The notes beneath the pieces were generated by a model, which ran no database searches, was not told the DNA's origin, and was given only the letters and a program-made list of their open reading frames with translations. Position numbers and translations under genes: made by a program. DNA of 64,000 nt from an uncultured Collinsella sp. Lineage in GTDB: Bacteria > Actinomycetota > Coriobacteriia > Coriobacteriales > Coriobacteriaceae. Every line of letters begins with the position of its first letter. Position 1 is the stretch's first letter. Below, piece after piece: positions 25,729-34,240 of the stretch. The stretch spans positions 13,233 through 77,232 of the forward strand of contig UQJV01000005.1 of assembly GCA_900541475.1 (NCBI GenBank), in the 5' to 3' direction.

Positions 25729-27240
25729 TTATCGATAGGAAACGCTCTGCTGGGAGTCCTTGACGACAACATCGTGGGCGCCGCCTTCGACGATGGAGGT
25801 AGAGCTGACCAGCGTTAGGCGTGCCTTTTCCTGGAGCTCGGGGATCGAGAGGGCACCGCAGTTGCACATCGTGGACTTGACCTTGTAGAGCGTGCCGCCC
25901 ACGCCGTCCTTGAGGGAGCCGGCATAGGGAACGTAGGAGTCGACGCCCTCGACGAAGCTGAGCTTCGCGGCACCACCCAGGTCGTAGCGCTGCCAGTTGC
26001 GGGCACGCGCAGAACCCTCGCCCCAGTACTCCTTCATGTACTGGCCGTTGACGTTGACGCGCTCGGTCGGGCTCTCGTCGAAGCGGGCGAAGTAGCGGCC
26101 CAGCATCATAAAGTCGGCACCCATGGCAAGGGCGAGCGTCATGTGGTAGTCGTAGACGATGCCACCGTCGGAGCACACGGGCACGTAGACACCGGTCTCC
26201 TCGTAGTACTCGTCACGGGCGCGACAGACGTCGATCAGCGCGGTGGCCTGGCCACGGCCGATGCCCTTGGTCTCACGGGTGATGCAGATGGAACCGCCGC
26301 CGATACCGACCTTGATGAAGTCGGCACCGCAGTCGGCCAAGAAGCGGAAGCCCTCGGCGTCGACGACGTTACCGGCACCGACCTTGACGTCCTCGCCATA
26401 GTTGGCGCGGATCCACTCGATGGTGCGCTTCTGCCACTCGCTGAAGCCCTCGGAAGAGTCGATGCACAGGACATCGGCACCGGCCTCGATGAGCAGCGGC
26501 ACGCGCTCGGCATAGTCGCGGGTGTTGATACCGGCACCGACCATGTAGCGCTTGTCGTTATCGAGCAGCTCGTTGGGGTTGGTCTTGTGGCTGTCGTAGT
26601 CCTTGCGGAAGACGATGCCCATGAGGTGATCGTTGTCGTCGACGATCGGCAGGGCGTTAAGCTTGTTGTCCCAGATGACGTCGTTGGCAACCTTGAGGCT
26701 GATGTTCTTGTCGCCCACGATGAGCTGCTCACGCGGGGTCATGAACTCGGAGACCTTCGTCTGGTGGTCATCGCGACTGGGGCGATAGTCACGGCTGGTG
26801 ACGATGCCCAGGAGCTTACCCTTGGGAGTGCCGTCGTCAGTGACCGGCATGGTGGAATGACCGGTCTTCTCCTTGAGCTCGATGACCTGCTCCATGGTCA
26901 TGTCGGGGGTCAGCGTGGAATCGGACTGAACGAAGCCGGCCTTGTGATCCTTGACGGCCTTGACCATAGCGGCCTCGGACTCGGCGCTCTGGGAACCGTA
27001 AATGAAGGACAGGCCACCCTCGGTAGCGAGCGCGACACCCATGTCGACGCCCGAGACGGACTGCATGATGGCGGAAACCATGGGGATGTTCAGGGTGATT
27101 GCCGGCTTCTCACCGCGCTTAAAGCGGGTCAGCGGCGTCTTGAGAGAGACGTTGTTGGGAATGCACTGCGAGGACGAGTAACCAGGGACCAGCAGATACT
27201 CCGAAAACGTGTGGGACTCACCGGGAAAGAACGTAGCCAT
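25729..27240 (-). CDS. guaB: IMP dehydrogenase
   Basis: Oxidises IMP to XMP in guanine nucleotide synthesis. The 503-residue protein has the catalytic barrel with IPMVSAIMQSVSGVDMGVAL at about residue 53, and two CBS domains in the middle (about 110-230, with TMPVTDDGTPKGKLLGIVTS). The catalytic loop is GIGGGSICITRETKG near residue 315, and the Cys there forms the XMP thioimidate. The C-terminal flap has GDG-like VCSDGGIVYDYHMTLALAMG. Length and motifs fit a functional enzyme. It is transcribed alone from a recognisable promoter. Confidence 0.96.
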   Translation of the reverse strand: MATFFPGESHTFSEYLLVPGYSSSQCIPNNVSLKTPLTRFKRGEKPAITLNIPMVSAIMQSVSGVDMGVALATEGGLSFIYGSQSAESEAAMVKAVKDHKAGFVQSDSTLTPDMTMEQVIELKEKTGHSTMPVTDDGTPKGKLLGIVTSRDYRPSRDDHQTKVSEFMTPREQLIVGDKNISLKVANDVIWDNKLNALPIVDDNDHLMGIVFRKDYDSHKTNPNELLDNDKRYMVGAGINTRDYAERVPLLIEAGADVLCIDSSEGFSEWQKRTIEWIRANYGEDVKVGAGNVVDAEGFRFLADCGADFIKVGIGGGSICITRETKGIGRGQATALIDVCRARDEYYEETGVYVPVCSDGGIVYDYHMTLALAMGADFMMLGRYFARFDESPTERVNVNGQYMKEYWGEGSARARNWQRYDLGGAAKLSFVEGVDSYVPYAGSLKDGVGGTLYKVKSTMCNCGALSIPELQEKARLTLVSSTSIVEGGAHDVVVKDSQQSVSYR

Positions 27241-27319
27241 GTTTCTCCTTTTTCCATGCGACCGGGCGGCTGCAGGCCTCGTAGGACCCAGCCCAACCTT
27301 GGGCGCCCAATACTGGGGA

Positions 27320-27348
27320 AGTATCTTAACGCACTTTGACTGCTACAA
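27320..27348 (-). promoter_or_regulatory. Predicted guaB promoter
   Basis: On the minus strand TTGTAG (27343-27348) and GATACT (27320-27325) are separated by exactly 17 bases. They lie about 80 bases upstream of the guaB ATG, leaving an untranslated leader. Confidence 0.5.
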
Positions 27349-27433
27349 TGCATGATTTAAGAAGAGCACACGAGGGTTTGACGCAGGCTTTGCGTTTGCC
27401 CAGCAAGCACTTTAGCGGGGAGACGTGGAGCAC

Positions 27434-27781
27434 ATGGAGTACAAGACGACGGCAAAGTTGGTCATTCAAGCGTGCGACAAGGAATTGCCAGGTGTCTTCG
27501 GCCACGGCTGCGTCTTGCTGCTGCAAGGTATCGCCCGCGAGCACTCGCTCAACCGGGCCGCCAAAAGCATGGGCATGGCGTATTCCAAGGCTTGGCGCAT
27601 CGTAAACGAGGCCGAAGGCCAGCTGGGATGCAAACTCATCGAGCGCGACGGCGCCCGCGGATCCACCCTCACCCCCGCCGGCGAGCGAGCCATCGCGGTC
27701 TACGAGGAGCTGCAGGCCGACATAAACCAGGTCATTGCTACCAAAGCCAACGACCTCATCGCCAGCATCAACGCAGGATAG
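27434..27781 (+). CDS. Winged-helix DNA-binding protein of the ModE N-terminal/LysR HTH type
   Basis: A 115-residue DNA-binding protein lacking an effector domain. The helix-turn-helix spans SLNRAAKSMGMAYSKAWRI, followed by a wing with GCKLIERDGARGSTLTPAGE and a dimerisation helix. This matches the N-terminal domain of the molybdate regulator ModE, and single-domain ModE-like proteins are common in Gram-positive bacteria next to molybdate genes. No molybdenum genes are in this window. The start is either this ATG or a GTG three codons earlier. Neither has an ideally spaced ribosome site. It is divergent from guaB. Confidence 0.75.
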   Translation: MEYKTTAKLVIQACDKELPGVFGHGCVLLLQGIAREHSLNRAAKSMGMAYSKAWRIVNEAEGQLGCKLIERDGARGSTLTPAGERAIAVYEELQADINQVIATKANDLIASINAG

Positions 27782-27836
27782 TCCATTTGGGACTGAATTG
27801 TTGTCCAGCGCGCCCTCGGATTGAGGCTCGAGCCAC

Positions 27837-27985
27837 AAAATGGGCCCATCTACTACGTTTAGCTGAATACCCTCAACCATACCGGACATTATGAAATTAA
27901 AACCGCTGGTAGACAGCTTGGTAATTTTCAAAATAGGCGGGTATGGTCAACCCCTATGGCTTAAACGTAGTAAATAGGCCATTTT
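27837..27985. repeat. 149-bp inverted-repeat element
   Basis: Imperfect 46-47-base arms, about 27837-27883 and 27940-27985, each contain ACTACGTTTA near the outside and CAACCATACC or its relative near the inside. Both outer ends carry AAAATGG-type sequence. The centre also has partially complementary GAAATTA.. and ..TAATTTTC. It is non-coding and lies between two genes that face each other. It looks like a small dispersed element or an RNA-encoding hairpin. Confidence 0.6.
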
Positions 27986-28006
27986 CGTGACACAGACCCA
28001 GATTAG

Positions 28007-28999
28007 CTACTTGCGGAGGGCGTTATCGAAGGTGGCGGCTACCGTCAGGGGGTCGTCGATACCGGCGAAGAGGCGGATGGTGCTCCCCTGCTTGCCGCGT
28101 GGGGCCGAAAGGCGCGTCGTTGCGCCGCCGGCAGGCGATGTGCGAAACTCCCCCGGCAAGGCATCGAATAGCTCGCCAGCCGTACGGTCGATAAGGTCAA
28201 ACTCGACTGCCGGACCAAAGCCGTGTTCGAGGATTCCCGTTGCAACCGCATGGTCGGGATGCGAGCTCAGCCCGGGATAGCGCACGTCGCGCACCATCTC
28301 GTTAGCCGCCAGATACTCGGCCAGCGCACGGGCGCGGTCGAAATGCGCCTGCATGCGGGTATCGAGCGAGTCAAGCCCGCGCTCCAGCACACCGGCCTCG
28401 TAAGCAGGTAAATTAAGCTTGGCCAAGCCGCAGCCCTCAAGCAGGACATATGCGCACTCGGCAGCAGCATCCACACGATGGCGCTTGAGCTGCGAGCGCG
28501 CCACCGAAGCGGCAACGAGCTTGCGCGGAGCTTTGCCGGCGCACACGCGATCGAGCGCCTCGAGCGACAGCGCAGCACCCAGCCGCAGCGGATCGCAGCC
28601 AAAAGCCGACGCCACGGTGTTGTCCACAACCAGCAGCGCGAGGGCATCGCGAGCCGCGCGACCCAGAGCGCGAAGGTCAGACACACGTAGACCAAACCCG
28701 CCGATGGAGTTGACGAACCACCACAGGTGCGGCCCCTCGGCATCAAACGAAGCATCAAAGTTCTCGGACGCGGCGGCAAACGTCTCGACGGATGACGAGC
28801 CCACCAGCGTGACATCGCAGCCATCAAAGCCGCGCGCAAACGTATCGGCAAAGTCATCGGCAAATGCGACCAGGCGGTCACCGGGACGCACAATTCCCAG
28901 CTGCGACAGTGCTGCCGGCACATGCGAGGCAGCAACCAGTCGCGCCTCACGCGCGCCGGCCCTCAAAGCCCAAGCCTCTTCTAGCTGCTGTACGCCCAC
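28007..28999 (-). CDS. Divergent Cys/Met-metabolism PLP-type protein
   Basis: The 330-residue product has the overall layout of the cystathionine gamma-synthase/lyase family: an N-terminal arm, LVVDNTVASAFGCDPLRLGA in the middle and RYPGLSSHPDHAVATGILEHG near residue 250. The family motif that carries the PLP lysine, S-x-T-K-Y-x-x-G-H, is not recognisable; the equivalent region is VCAGKAPRKLVAASVARSQL. It may have lost aldolimine chemistry or changed it. I chose the GTG at 28997-28999, which has AAGGGA nine bases upstream; earlier TTG and ATG codons sit on a terminator tail. Uncertain whether it is an active enzyme. Confidence 0.7.
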   Translation of the reverse strand: MGVQQLEEAWALRAGAREARLVAASHVPAALSQLGIVRPGDRLVAFADDFADTFARGFDGCDVTLVGSSSVETFAAASENFDASFDAEGPHLWWFVNSIGGFGLRVSDLRALGRAARDALALLVVDNTVASAFGCDPLRLGAALSLEALDRVCAGKAPRKLVAASVARSQLKRHRVDAAAECAYVLLEGCGLAKLNLPAYEAGVLERGLDSLDTRMQAHFDRARALAEYLAANEMVRDVRYPGLSSHPDHAVATGILEHGFGPAVEFDLIDRTAGELFDALPGEFRTSPAGGATTRLSAPRGKQGSTIRLFAGIDDPLTVAATFDNALRK

Positions 29000-29021
29000 A
29001 CGGCACCGTCCCTTCATAAGC

Positions 29022-29057
29022 AAAAACCCACGATGTAGGTGTTCCCCGCATCGTGGG
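29022..29057 (-). terminator. Terminator after the GH32 gene
   Basis: Minus-strand stem CCCACGATG / CATCGTGGG with a 13-base loop, followed by TTTTTG. It lies about 40 bases after the GH32 stop and ends the sucrose operon. Confidence 0.85.
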
Positions 29058-29095
29058 CAACGGCTGCAGTATAGCGCCGATAGACGACCAATCGC

Positions 29096-30637
29096 CTAGA
29101 TGTTGAGCGCGTGATAGGTCACGTTCGCGCCCGGAGCGTCAACGGTCACGCCATAAGTCTCGGGATAGATGCGCGTCGAGAACACGATCGCGCCATCGTT
29201 CACAAACACCTCGACCGACGAGGCATCGCCGACAATGCGCACGTTACGAACATCGTCGATGAGCTCCCAGCGCACGGTACGACCGCAACCGGCAGAAGCG
29301 CGACCCTCATCGGTAAATCGCATCTCAAAGCGCGAGGGCAGCTCGCCCTCGGTGGGCACAAACGACAGCTTCAGCTCGCCATCAACGGTTGCGGTAAACG
29401 CTCCGTCGACACCGTTGGCAACAACGTCAAAGCAGGTATCGCCAGCAACCTCCAACGAGCCCTCCCCCACACGCACCGAGGCATAATGGCGCTCGATCTC
29501 GCGCGCCGGCTGCTGCAGCAACACGCCGCCGTCACCGGCTGTAAGCTCACGCGGCACCGTCATGCAGTGCTGCCAGCCGCACACCACGGTGGGTGCGTTG
29601 CCATAGGTCGGCTCATCGGGCATACCCATCCAGCCGATCAGAATATGGCGACCGTCCTCGGCCGTGAACTCCTGCGGAGCATAGAAGTCAAAACCGGCGT
29701 CCCACAGGCGGAACTCGCCCAGCTCATAGGCACCGTCACCACCGGTAATGTCGCCCGTTACAGGCATGTAGCCAGCAGCGTATACGTTGCCACGGTCCCA
29801 ACGACCGCCCTCAAGGCCCTGGGGCGAGAAGGACAGGAACTTCGCCGGTACGCCGCCATCCGCCTCAAGCTCCAGATACCCCGGGCACTCCCACATAAAG
29901 CCAAAACGTTCGGGCGTAGACACACGGCTCTCGAGCTCCCAGCTCAGCATATCGGCCGAGCCATACACCAGGATCTCGCCTACATCGCGCCCGGCACCCT
30001 CGCCGTGCATCGCACAAAAACGGCTCTCGACATGCGGCCCGTCCACGCGACGACGCGCGCCCAGCACCATGTGGTAACGCCCATCATCATCGCGCCATAC
30101 CTTGGGATCGCGCACATGGCAGGTCAAATCCTTGGGATAATCCTCGGAAGCCAGCACCACACGCTTTTGGCTAAACTCCCGACCGGCAAGACCATCGACG
30201 CTCTCGACAAAGACGGTATCGGCGCGGCGGCCGGTATTGACGTAGTCGTACGTACCGTCCGCATCGGAAAGCTTAACGTTGCCCGTATAAAGCACGCGAA
30301 TGCGGCCGTCCTCGGCAAGCGCGGAGCCCGAATACACACCGTGGCAATCGAACGGCTCGTCGGGCAGTAGCGGAGCGCCAACGTAGTCCCACGTCATAAG
30401 GTCGCGACTCGTCGCATGACCCCAAACCTTAACGCCGCCCTCGACATCAAACGGCGCATACTGAAAATAGGCATGGAACACGCCGCCTGCCTGGCAAAGA
30501 CCGTTGGGGTCGTTGAGCCAGCCCGCCGGCGGCATAATATGGAAGCGCTGGCCATACGCGCCATGGCCGCACTCAGAGGCGGCAGCGTCAACAGCGGCGA
30601 CCAGCTTTGCAAGGTCGCGGCCAAGTGCATTAGACAT
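29096..30637 (-). CDS. Glycoside hydrolase family 32 (sucrose-6-phosphate hydrolase/fructosidase)
   Basis: Hydrolyses beta-fructosides. The 513-residue protein has the GH32 nucleophile block AGWLNDPNGL near residue 38, the transition-state motif RDPKVWRDD near residue 177, and the acid/base block MWECPGYLEL near residue 250. A C-terminal beta-sandwich follows from about residue 380. With the adjacent PTS permease it most likely cleaves sucrose-6-phosphate inside the cell; there is no signal peptide. It is 107 bases downstream of the PTS gene and ends at a strong terminator. Confidence 0.92.
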   Translation of the reverse strand: MSNALGRDLAKLVAAVDAAASECGHGAYGQRFHIMPPAGWLNDPNGLCQAGGVFHAYFQYAPFDVEGGVKVWGHATSRDLMTWDYVGAPLLPDEPFDCHGVYSGSALAEDGRIRVLYTGNVKLSDADGTYDYVNTGRRADTVFVESVDGLAGREFSQKRVVLASEDYPKDLTCHVRDPKVWRDDDGRYHMVLGARRRVDGPHVESRFCAMHGEGAGRDVGEILVYGSADMLSWELESRVSTPERFGFMWECPGYLELEADGGVPAKFLSFSPQGLEGGRWDRGNVYAAGYMPVTGDITGGDGAYELGEFRLWDAGFDFYAPQEFTAEDGRHILIGWMGMPDEPTYGNAPTVVCGWQHCMTVPRELTAGDGGVLLQQPAREIERHYASVRVGEGSLEVAGDTCFDVVANGVDGAFTATVDGELKLSFVPTEGELPSRFEMRFTDEGRASAGCGRTVRWELIDDVRNVRIVGDASSVEVFVNDGAIVFSTRIYPETYGVTVDAPGANVTYHALNI

Positions 30638-30699
30638 ATCAAAGTCCTAACGGATCGAAAGTAACAAGACGCCAGAGATCGACACCAGATACGGGAAAC

Positions 30700-30724
30700 G
30701 CCCGCGAGCATACAACCCGCGGGC
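30700..30724 (-). repeat. Hairpin between PTS and GH32 genes
   Basis: GCCCGCG (30700-30706) pairs with CGCGGGC (30718-30724) across an 11-base loop. No strong U-run follows on the minus strand. It could set relative transcript levels of permease and hydrolase. Confidence 0.5.
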
Positions 30725-30743
30725 ACCCCTCAATCAAAAGCTC

Positions 30744-32144
30744 TTAGGCCTGCTCGGAAGCCTTGGGCTCGTCCTTGTACAGGACAAACGAGACGCCAAA
30801 GGAAACCAGCGCGGCGACCGCAAACATGATCGCGTACTGCACGGGCTGGGCCAGGCACAGCAGGATACCGAAGATACCCGTAACGCCCGTACCGGAAGCG
30901 GCAAGCGAGGTGAGCGCGCAGACCAGGGCGCCGCAACCGCCACCGATGCAGCCGGCGATGAAGGGCTTAAAGAAGCGCAGGTTCACACCAAAGATGGCCG
31001 GCTCGGTAATACCCATGAAGGCGGACAGGGCCGAAGGAAGTGCCAAACCCTTGATCTTGGCATCGCGGGTCTTAAAGGCAACGGCAAGCGCGGCGCCACC
31101 CTGAGCGATGTTGGCAGCGCTGGCGATGGGCAGCCAGTAGGTCACACCGTACTGGGCGAGCTGACCCAGGTCGATGGCGGTGTACATCTGGTGGATACCG
31201 GTAACGACCGTGGGGGCATAGAACAGGCCGACGATAAAGGAACCGATGCCGAAGGGCAGGGTCAGCAGGGTCTGGATCAGACCGAGGATGGCGTTCTCGG
31301 CCCAGACAAAGATGGGGCCGACGGCAACGAGCGTCACGAGCACGGTCACGAACACCGAGACGAGCGGGGTCACAAAGAGGTCGAACATCTCGGGAACGAT
31401 CTTGTGCAGGCGCTTCTCGAGGAAGGCCAGAATGGCGCAGGCGATAACGATGGGGATCACATGGCCCTGATAGCCGACCCACTCAAAGCTGTACACGCCG
31501 GGAATGACGTTGACCATGGTCTGCACGCCCTCGGAGGCAACCGTATAGGCGCTCTGCAGCGAGGAGTTGATGAATGCACCGCCGACGACAGCGCCCAGAT
31601 ACGGGTTAGCGCCAAAGGCCTTAGCCGCGGAGTATCCGATCAAGATCTGCAGAATGCCAAAGGACGTTCCCGAGACCAGATCGGCAATCTTGTAGATAAA
31701 GTTATTGGTGTCGAGCGCGATAAAGCCGTTGGAGGCCATAAAGTTGAGGGCGCTCATAATGCCCAGCAACAGACCCGAAGCCACGATGGAGGGAATAATG
31801 GGGACGAAGATATCGCCGAGCACCTTAATGGCGCGCATAAAGATGTTCTGCTGCTGAGCCGCGGCCTCCTTGACCTCGGCCTTGGTGGCAGCCTCGACGC
31901 CGCTGAGTGCAATAAACTCGTCGTAGACCTTATTGACGGTGCCGGTGCCAAAAATAATCTGGAGCTGGCCCTGGGCCTCAAAGACGCCCTTAGCGCCGTC
32001 GATGTCCTCGATGGCCTCCTTGTTAACCTTGGAATTATCGGCGATTACTAGGCGCAGACGCGTGGCACAGTGCGCGGCCGAAACAACGTTGTCGGCGCCA
32101 CCGATGTTGTCGAGCACCTCTTGGGCTGATTTGCGGTAGTCCAT
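30744..32144 (-). CDS. PTS permease, sucrose-type EIIBC
   Basis: Membrane sugar permease of the phosphotransferase system. The 466-residue protein has an N-terminal EIIB domain with the phosphorylated Cys in SAAHCATRLRL (about residue 28), then an EIIC domain with roughly ten membrane helices, including the GITEPAIFGVNLRFFKP motif around residue 385. There is no C-terminal EIIA, so a shared IIA must act with it. The start at 32142-32144 is favoured by GGAGGAAAGGG upstream. It lies between the LacI-family gene and the GH32 gene, which suggests sucrose as the substrate. Confidence 0.9.
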   Translation of the reverse strand: MDYRKSAQEVLDNIGGADNVVSAAHCATRLRLVIADNSKVNKEAIEDIDGAKGVFEAQGQLQIIFGTGTVNKVYDEFIALSGVEAATKAEVKEAAAQQQNIFMRAIKVLGDIFVPIIPSIVASGLLLGIMSALNFMASNGFIALDTNNFIYKIADLVSGTSFGILQILIGYSAAKAFGANPYLGAVVGGAFINSSLQSAYTVASEGVQTMVNVIPGVYSFEWVGYQGHVIPIVIACAILAFLEKRLHKIVPEMFDLFVTPLVSVFVTVLVTLVAVGPIFVWAENAILGLIQTLLTLPFGIGSFIVGLFYAPTVVTGIHQMYTAIDLGQLAQYGVTYWLPIASAANIAQGGAALAVAFKTRDAKIKGLALPSALSAFMGITEPAIFGVNLRFFKPFIAGCIGGGCGALVCALTSLAASGTGVTGIFGILLCLAQPVQYAIMFAVAALVSFGVSFVLYKDEPKASEQA

Positions 32145-32198
32145 GACTTCCCTTTCCTCCAACGGGCGCATGTGCACCCGGCCATCTTTGACACATAC

Positions 32199-32240
32199 AC
32201 TGTAATCGTTTTCAGTTTGATATGACTGTAATCGTTTTCA
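32199..32240 (-). promoter_or_regulatory. Tandem operator sites upstream of the PTS gene
   Basis: The 16-base sequence ACTGTAATCGTTTTCA occurs twice, at 32199-32214 and 32225-32240, spaced 26 bases start to start (about 2.5 helical turns). Each contains an ATCG core flanked by TGTAA and TTTCA, resembling LacI-family operators. They are upstream of the PTS start and downstream of lacI, where a repressor would control the sugar operon. Confidence 0.75.
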
Positions 32241-32327
32241 TAGTAGGGTGAACGGTAGGAAAAAGCCGGCGAAAGGTAGTTTTGAAGCAAAAACAGGGTC
32301 TCAGAGGCAGGCAGACGTGCCCAAGGC

Positions 32328-33308
32328 CTAGACATTCATAAGCTGATGGCCGAGCTTGAGCGTCTTGAGACCGCTCTCCCCCTCCTCGCCATCGAGCGCG
32401 TTGAGCAACATATTGGTCGCCTCGACGCCGCTGGTCAGGTAGCCGTAATGCACGGTGGGAATGCCGCCCGTCAGCGCGCGCAAAAATGCGTTGTCGCCGA
32501 AGCCGCTCACGCGACGCACGCCCTCGCCCATGCCACGCACCTCGTCAAGAGCGCGCAGGGCGCCCGCCGCCATAGTGTCGGTCGCGCAGGCGATAAACGA
32601 AACATCGGGAGTGACGGAAAGCAGTTCACGCGCCGCACCATAGCCCGAGTCGAGCGTAAACGAGCCCAGGCGAATCAAGGCGGCATCGAGCGGGTTACCC
32701 GCGGCGCGCAAGCCGGCCTCAAAACCGCGACGGCGGTCATAACCGGCCGCGCGGTCCTCTTCGGTAACTCCGATGTAGGCGATCTTGCCATCCACCCGAC
32801 CCGCAAGCGCACGGCCGAGCTCAAAGGCAGCCTCGTAATCGTCGTGATAGACGCACGCCGCGCCCTCGACATGTTGGCCGATCAACACAATGGGTACACG
32901 GCACGACTCAATCGCGCGACGGTGCTCGTCGGTGATCATAGTTGCCACCAGAACAATGCCGTCAACCGGGTGGTTTTGGAATAAATCGAGGTATTCGAGC
33001 TCACGATCGGGGACGTTATCGGTATTGGCAAGCAACATCTGGTACCCGCGGCGGCCAAGCACCTGCCCGATGCCCGCCGTAATGCGGCTCACGGATTCCG
33101 AGTTGATCTTAGGCACGATGACGCCGATGAGCTTGGTGGAACCGGTTCGCAGCGCGCGAGCCTGGCTGGACCGCACGTATCCGGTCAGCTCAATCGCCTG
33201 CTTAATGCGCTCGGCCTTGTCCGCCGAGATATATCCACCGTTGAGGTAGCGCGAGACGGCGGCGCTCGAAACACCCGCCAGCGCGGCCACATCTTTCATC
33301 TTTACCAC
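32328..33308 (-). CDS. LacI-family transcriptional regulator
   Basis: Predicted repressor of the adjacent sucrose module. The 326-residue protein has an N-terminal LacI helix-turn-helix (KMKDVAALAGVSSAAVSRYL) and hinge region, then a periplasmic-binding-protein-like effector domain starting TKLIGVIVPKINSESVSRI. I chose the GTG at 33306-33308, which has AGGGG five bases upstream; an ATG five codons earlier lies against an operator-like site. The regulator is read in the same direction as the permease. Confidence 0.88.
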   Translation of the reverse strand: MVKMKDVAALAGVSSAAVSRYLNGGYISADKAERIKQAIELTGYVRSSQARALRTGSTKLIGVIVPKINSESVSRITAGIGQVLGRRGYQMLLANTDNVPDRELEYLDLFQNHPVDGIVLVATMITDEHRRAIESCRVPIVLIGQHVEGAACVYHDDYEAAFELGRALAGRVDGKIAYIGVTEEDRAAGYDRRRGFEAGLRAAGNPLDAALIRLGSFTLDSGYGAARELLSVTPDVSFIACATDTMAAGALRALDEVRGMGEGVRRVSGFGDNAFLRALTGGIPTVHYGYLTSGVEATNMLLNALDGEEGESGLKTLKLGHQLMNV

Positions 33309-33323
33309 GGGCACCCCTGTCAT

Positions 33324-33337
33324 TGAAATCGCTTTCA
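33324..33337 (-). promoter_or_regulatory. Operator-like palindrome at the lacI start
   Basis: TGAAATCGCTTTCA is a near-palindrome of the LacI-operator class with a central CG. It lies 16 bases before the chosen start and could let the regulator repress its own gene. It shares the CG core and TTTCA half with the tandem sites upstream of the PTS gene. Confidence 0.6.
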
Positions 33338-33541
33338 CCATGATACCCAACCCATCCCAGCAAATTGAGTAAATGAGACGGACCGCATGGATCGTATCAA
33401 CCGCCCAGGTCGAGCAAACGTCAGCGAGCGAGCAGCTGCCGTGGCGAGGTGCCGCGAAAGAGGAGCGACGCGTACTTCACGTACGCGAGCGACGGTTTGA
33501 GCGGCAGATCGCCCGGCAGATGCCCGCGCAGCGTCGAGCGG

Positions 33542-33565
33542 TCCGGCGTTCGTTAGAACGCCGGA
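33542..33565 (-). terminator. Hairpin at the end of the Pel-like operon
   Basis: Perfect 10-bp stem TCCGGCGTTC / GAACGCCGGA with a GTTA loop, seven bases after the DUF4956 stop. It lacks a U-run, but its place at the operon end suggests termination or 3'-end protection. The 200-base stretch between it and the LacI gene holds no gene I can support. Confidence 0.6.
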
Positions 33566-33571
33566 ACATAG

Positions 33572-34237
33572 TTAGCCGTGGTACTCGCCGTTGTACTGGA
33601 TGAGCGTCAGGTCCTCCACGCCATCGAGTGCGCGGATGGCGTCGGCATAGGGCATATCCACACCGTCCGAGAACACCTCGACGGCCATCTCGACCTTGTC
33701 GCCGCGCATCGTCTTGGACTTGACGGTGAACTTGGTGCGCCCAAATGCACGCACGATATCGTCGCCAGTGGTCTGGCCCGTGTAGTGGATGACCATCATG
33801 TACACGCGCGCCTTGTCCTGGTGGCTCGCAAAACCGGCGATCATCACCACGATCACCACTGCCGTGAGCCCCACGAGCGCGTACATGCCGGCACCTGCCG
33901 TAATGCCCGTGGTAATGGCCCAAAACAGATACAGCAGGTCGAGCGGGTCCTTGACCGCCGTACGATAGCGGACGATAGACAGAGCACCGACCATACCGAG
34001 CGAGATAACCACGTTGGTCGAGATCGCGAGCGTGACCATGCAGGTGAGCACGCACATGCCCACGAGCGTCACGGCAAAGCTACGCGAATACACCACGCCG
34101 GTAAAAAAGCGCTTGTACACGTAATAGATCAGGATGCCCATGGCGAGCGCCACGAGCAGCGACAGGCCAATCTTGGCAGGGTCGACCTGGCCAAACGCCT
34201 CCAAGACGGAGTTCTTAAAAAAGTCCCTGGTGCTCAT
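33572..34237 (-). CDS. DUF4956 membrane protein
   Basis: The 221-residue protein has four or so N-terminal membrane helices (about residues 22-140), the conserved GMVGALSIVRYRTAVKDPLD motif and a cytoplasmic C-terminal domain of about 80 residues. This is the DUF4956 family, whose biochemical function is unknown and which is repeatedly found beside VTC domain genes. It is the last gene of the Pel-like operon, three bases after the VTC gene. Codon use matches the rest of the operon. Confidence 0.85.
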   Translation of the reverse strand: MSTRDFFKNSVLEAFGQVDPAKIGLSLLVALAMGILIYYVYKRFFTGVVYSRSFAVTLVGMCVLTCMVTLAISTNVVISLGMVGALSIVRYRTAVKDPLDLLYLFWAITTGITAGAGMYALVGLTAVVIVVMIAGFASHQDKARVYMMVIHYTGQTTGDDIVRAFGRTKFTVKSKTMRGDKVEMAVEVFSDGVDMPYADAIRALDGVEDLTLIQYNGEYHG

Positions 34238-34240
34238 GGT

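Noticed and set aside
27326..27931. Minus-strand frame of 201 codons over the ModE-like gene
   Set aside because: Antisense to the helix-turn-helix gene and runs into the repeat element; no motifs.
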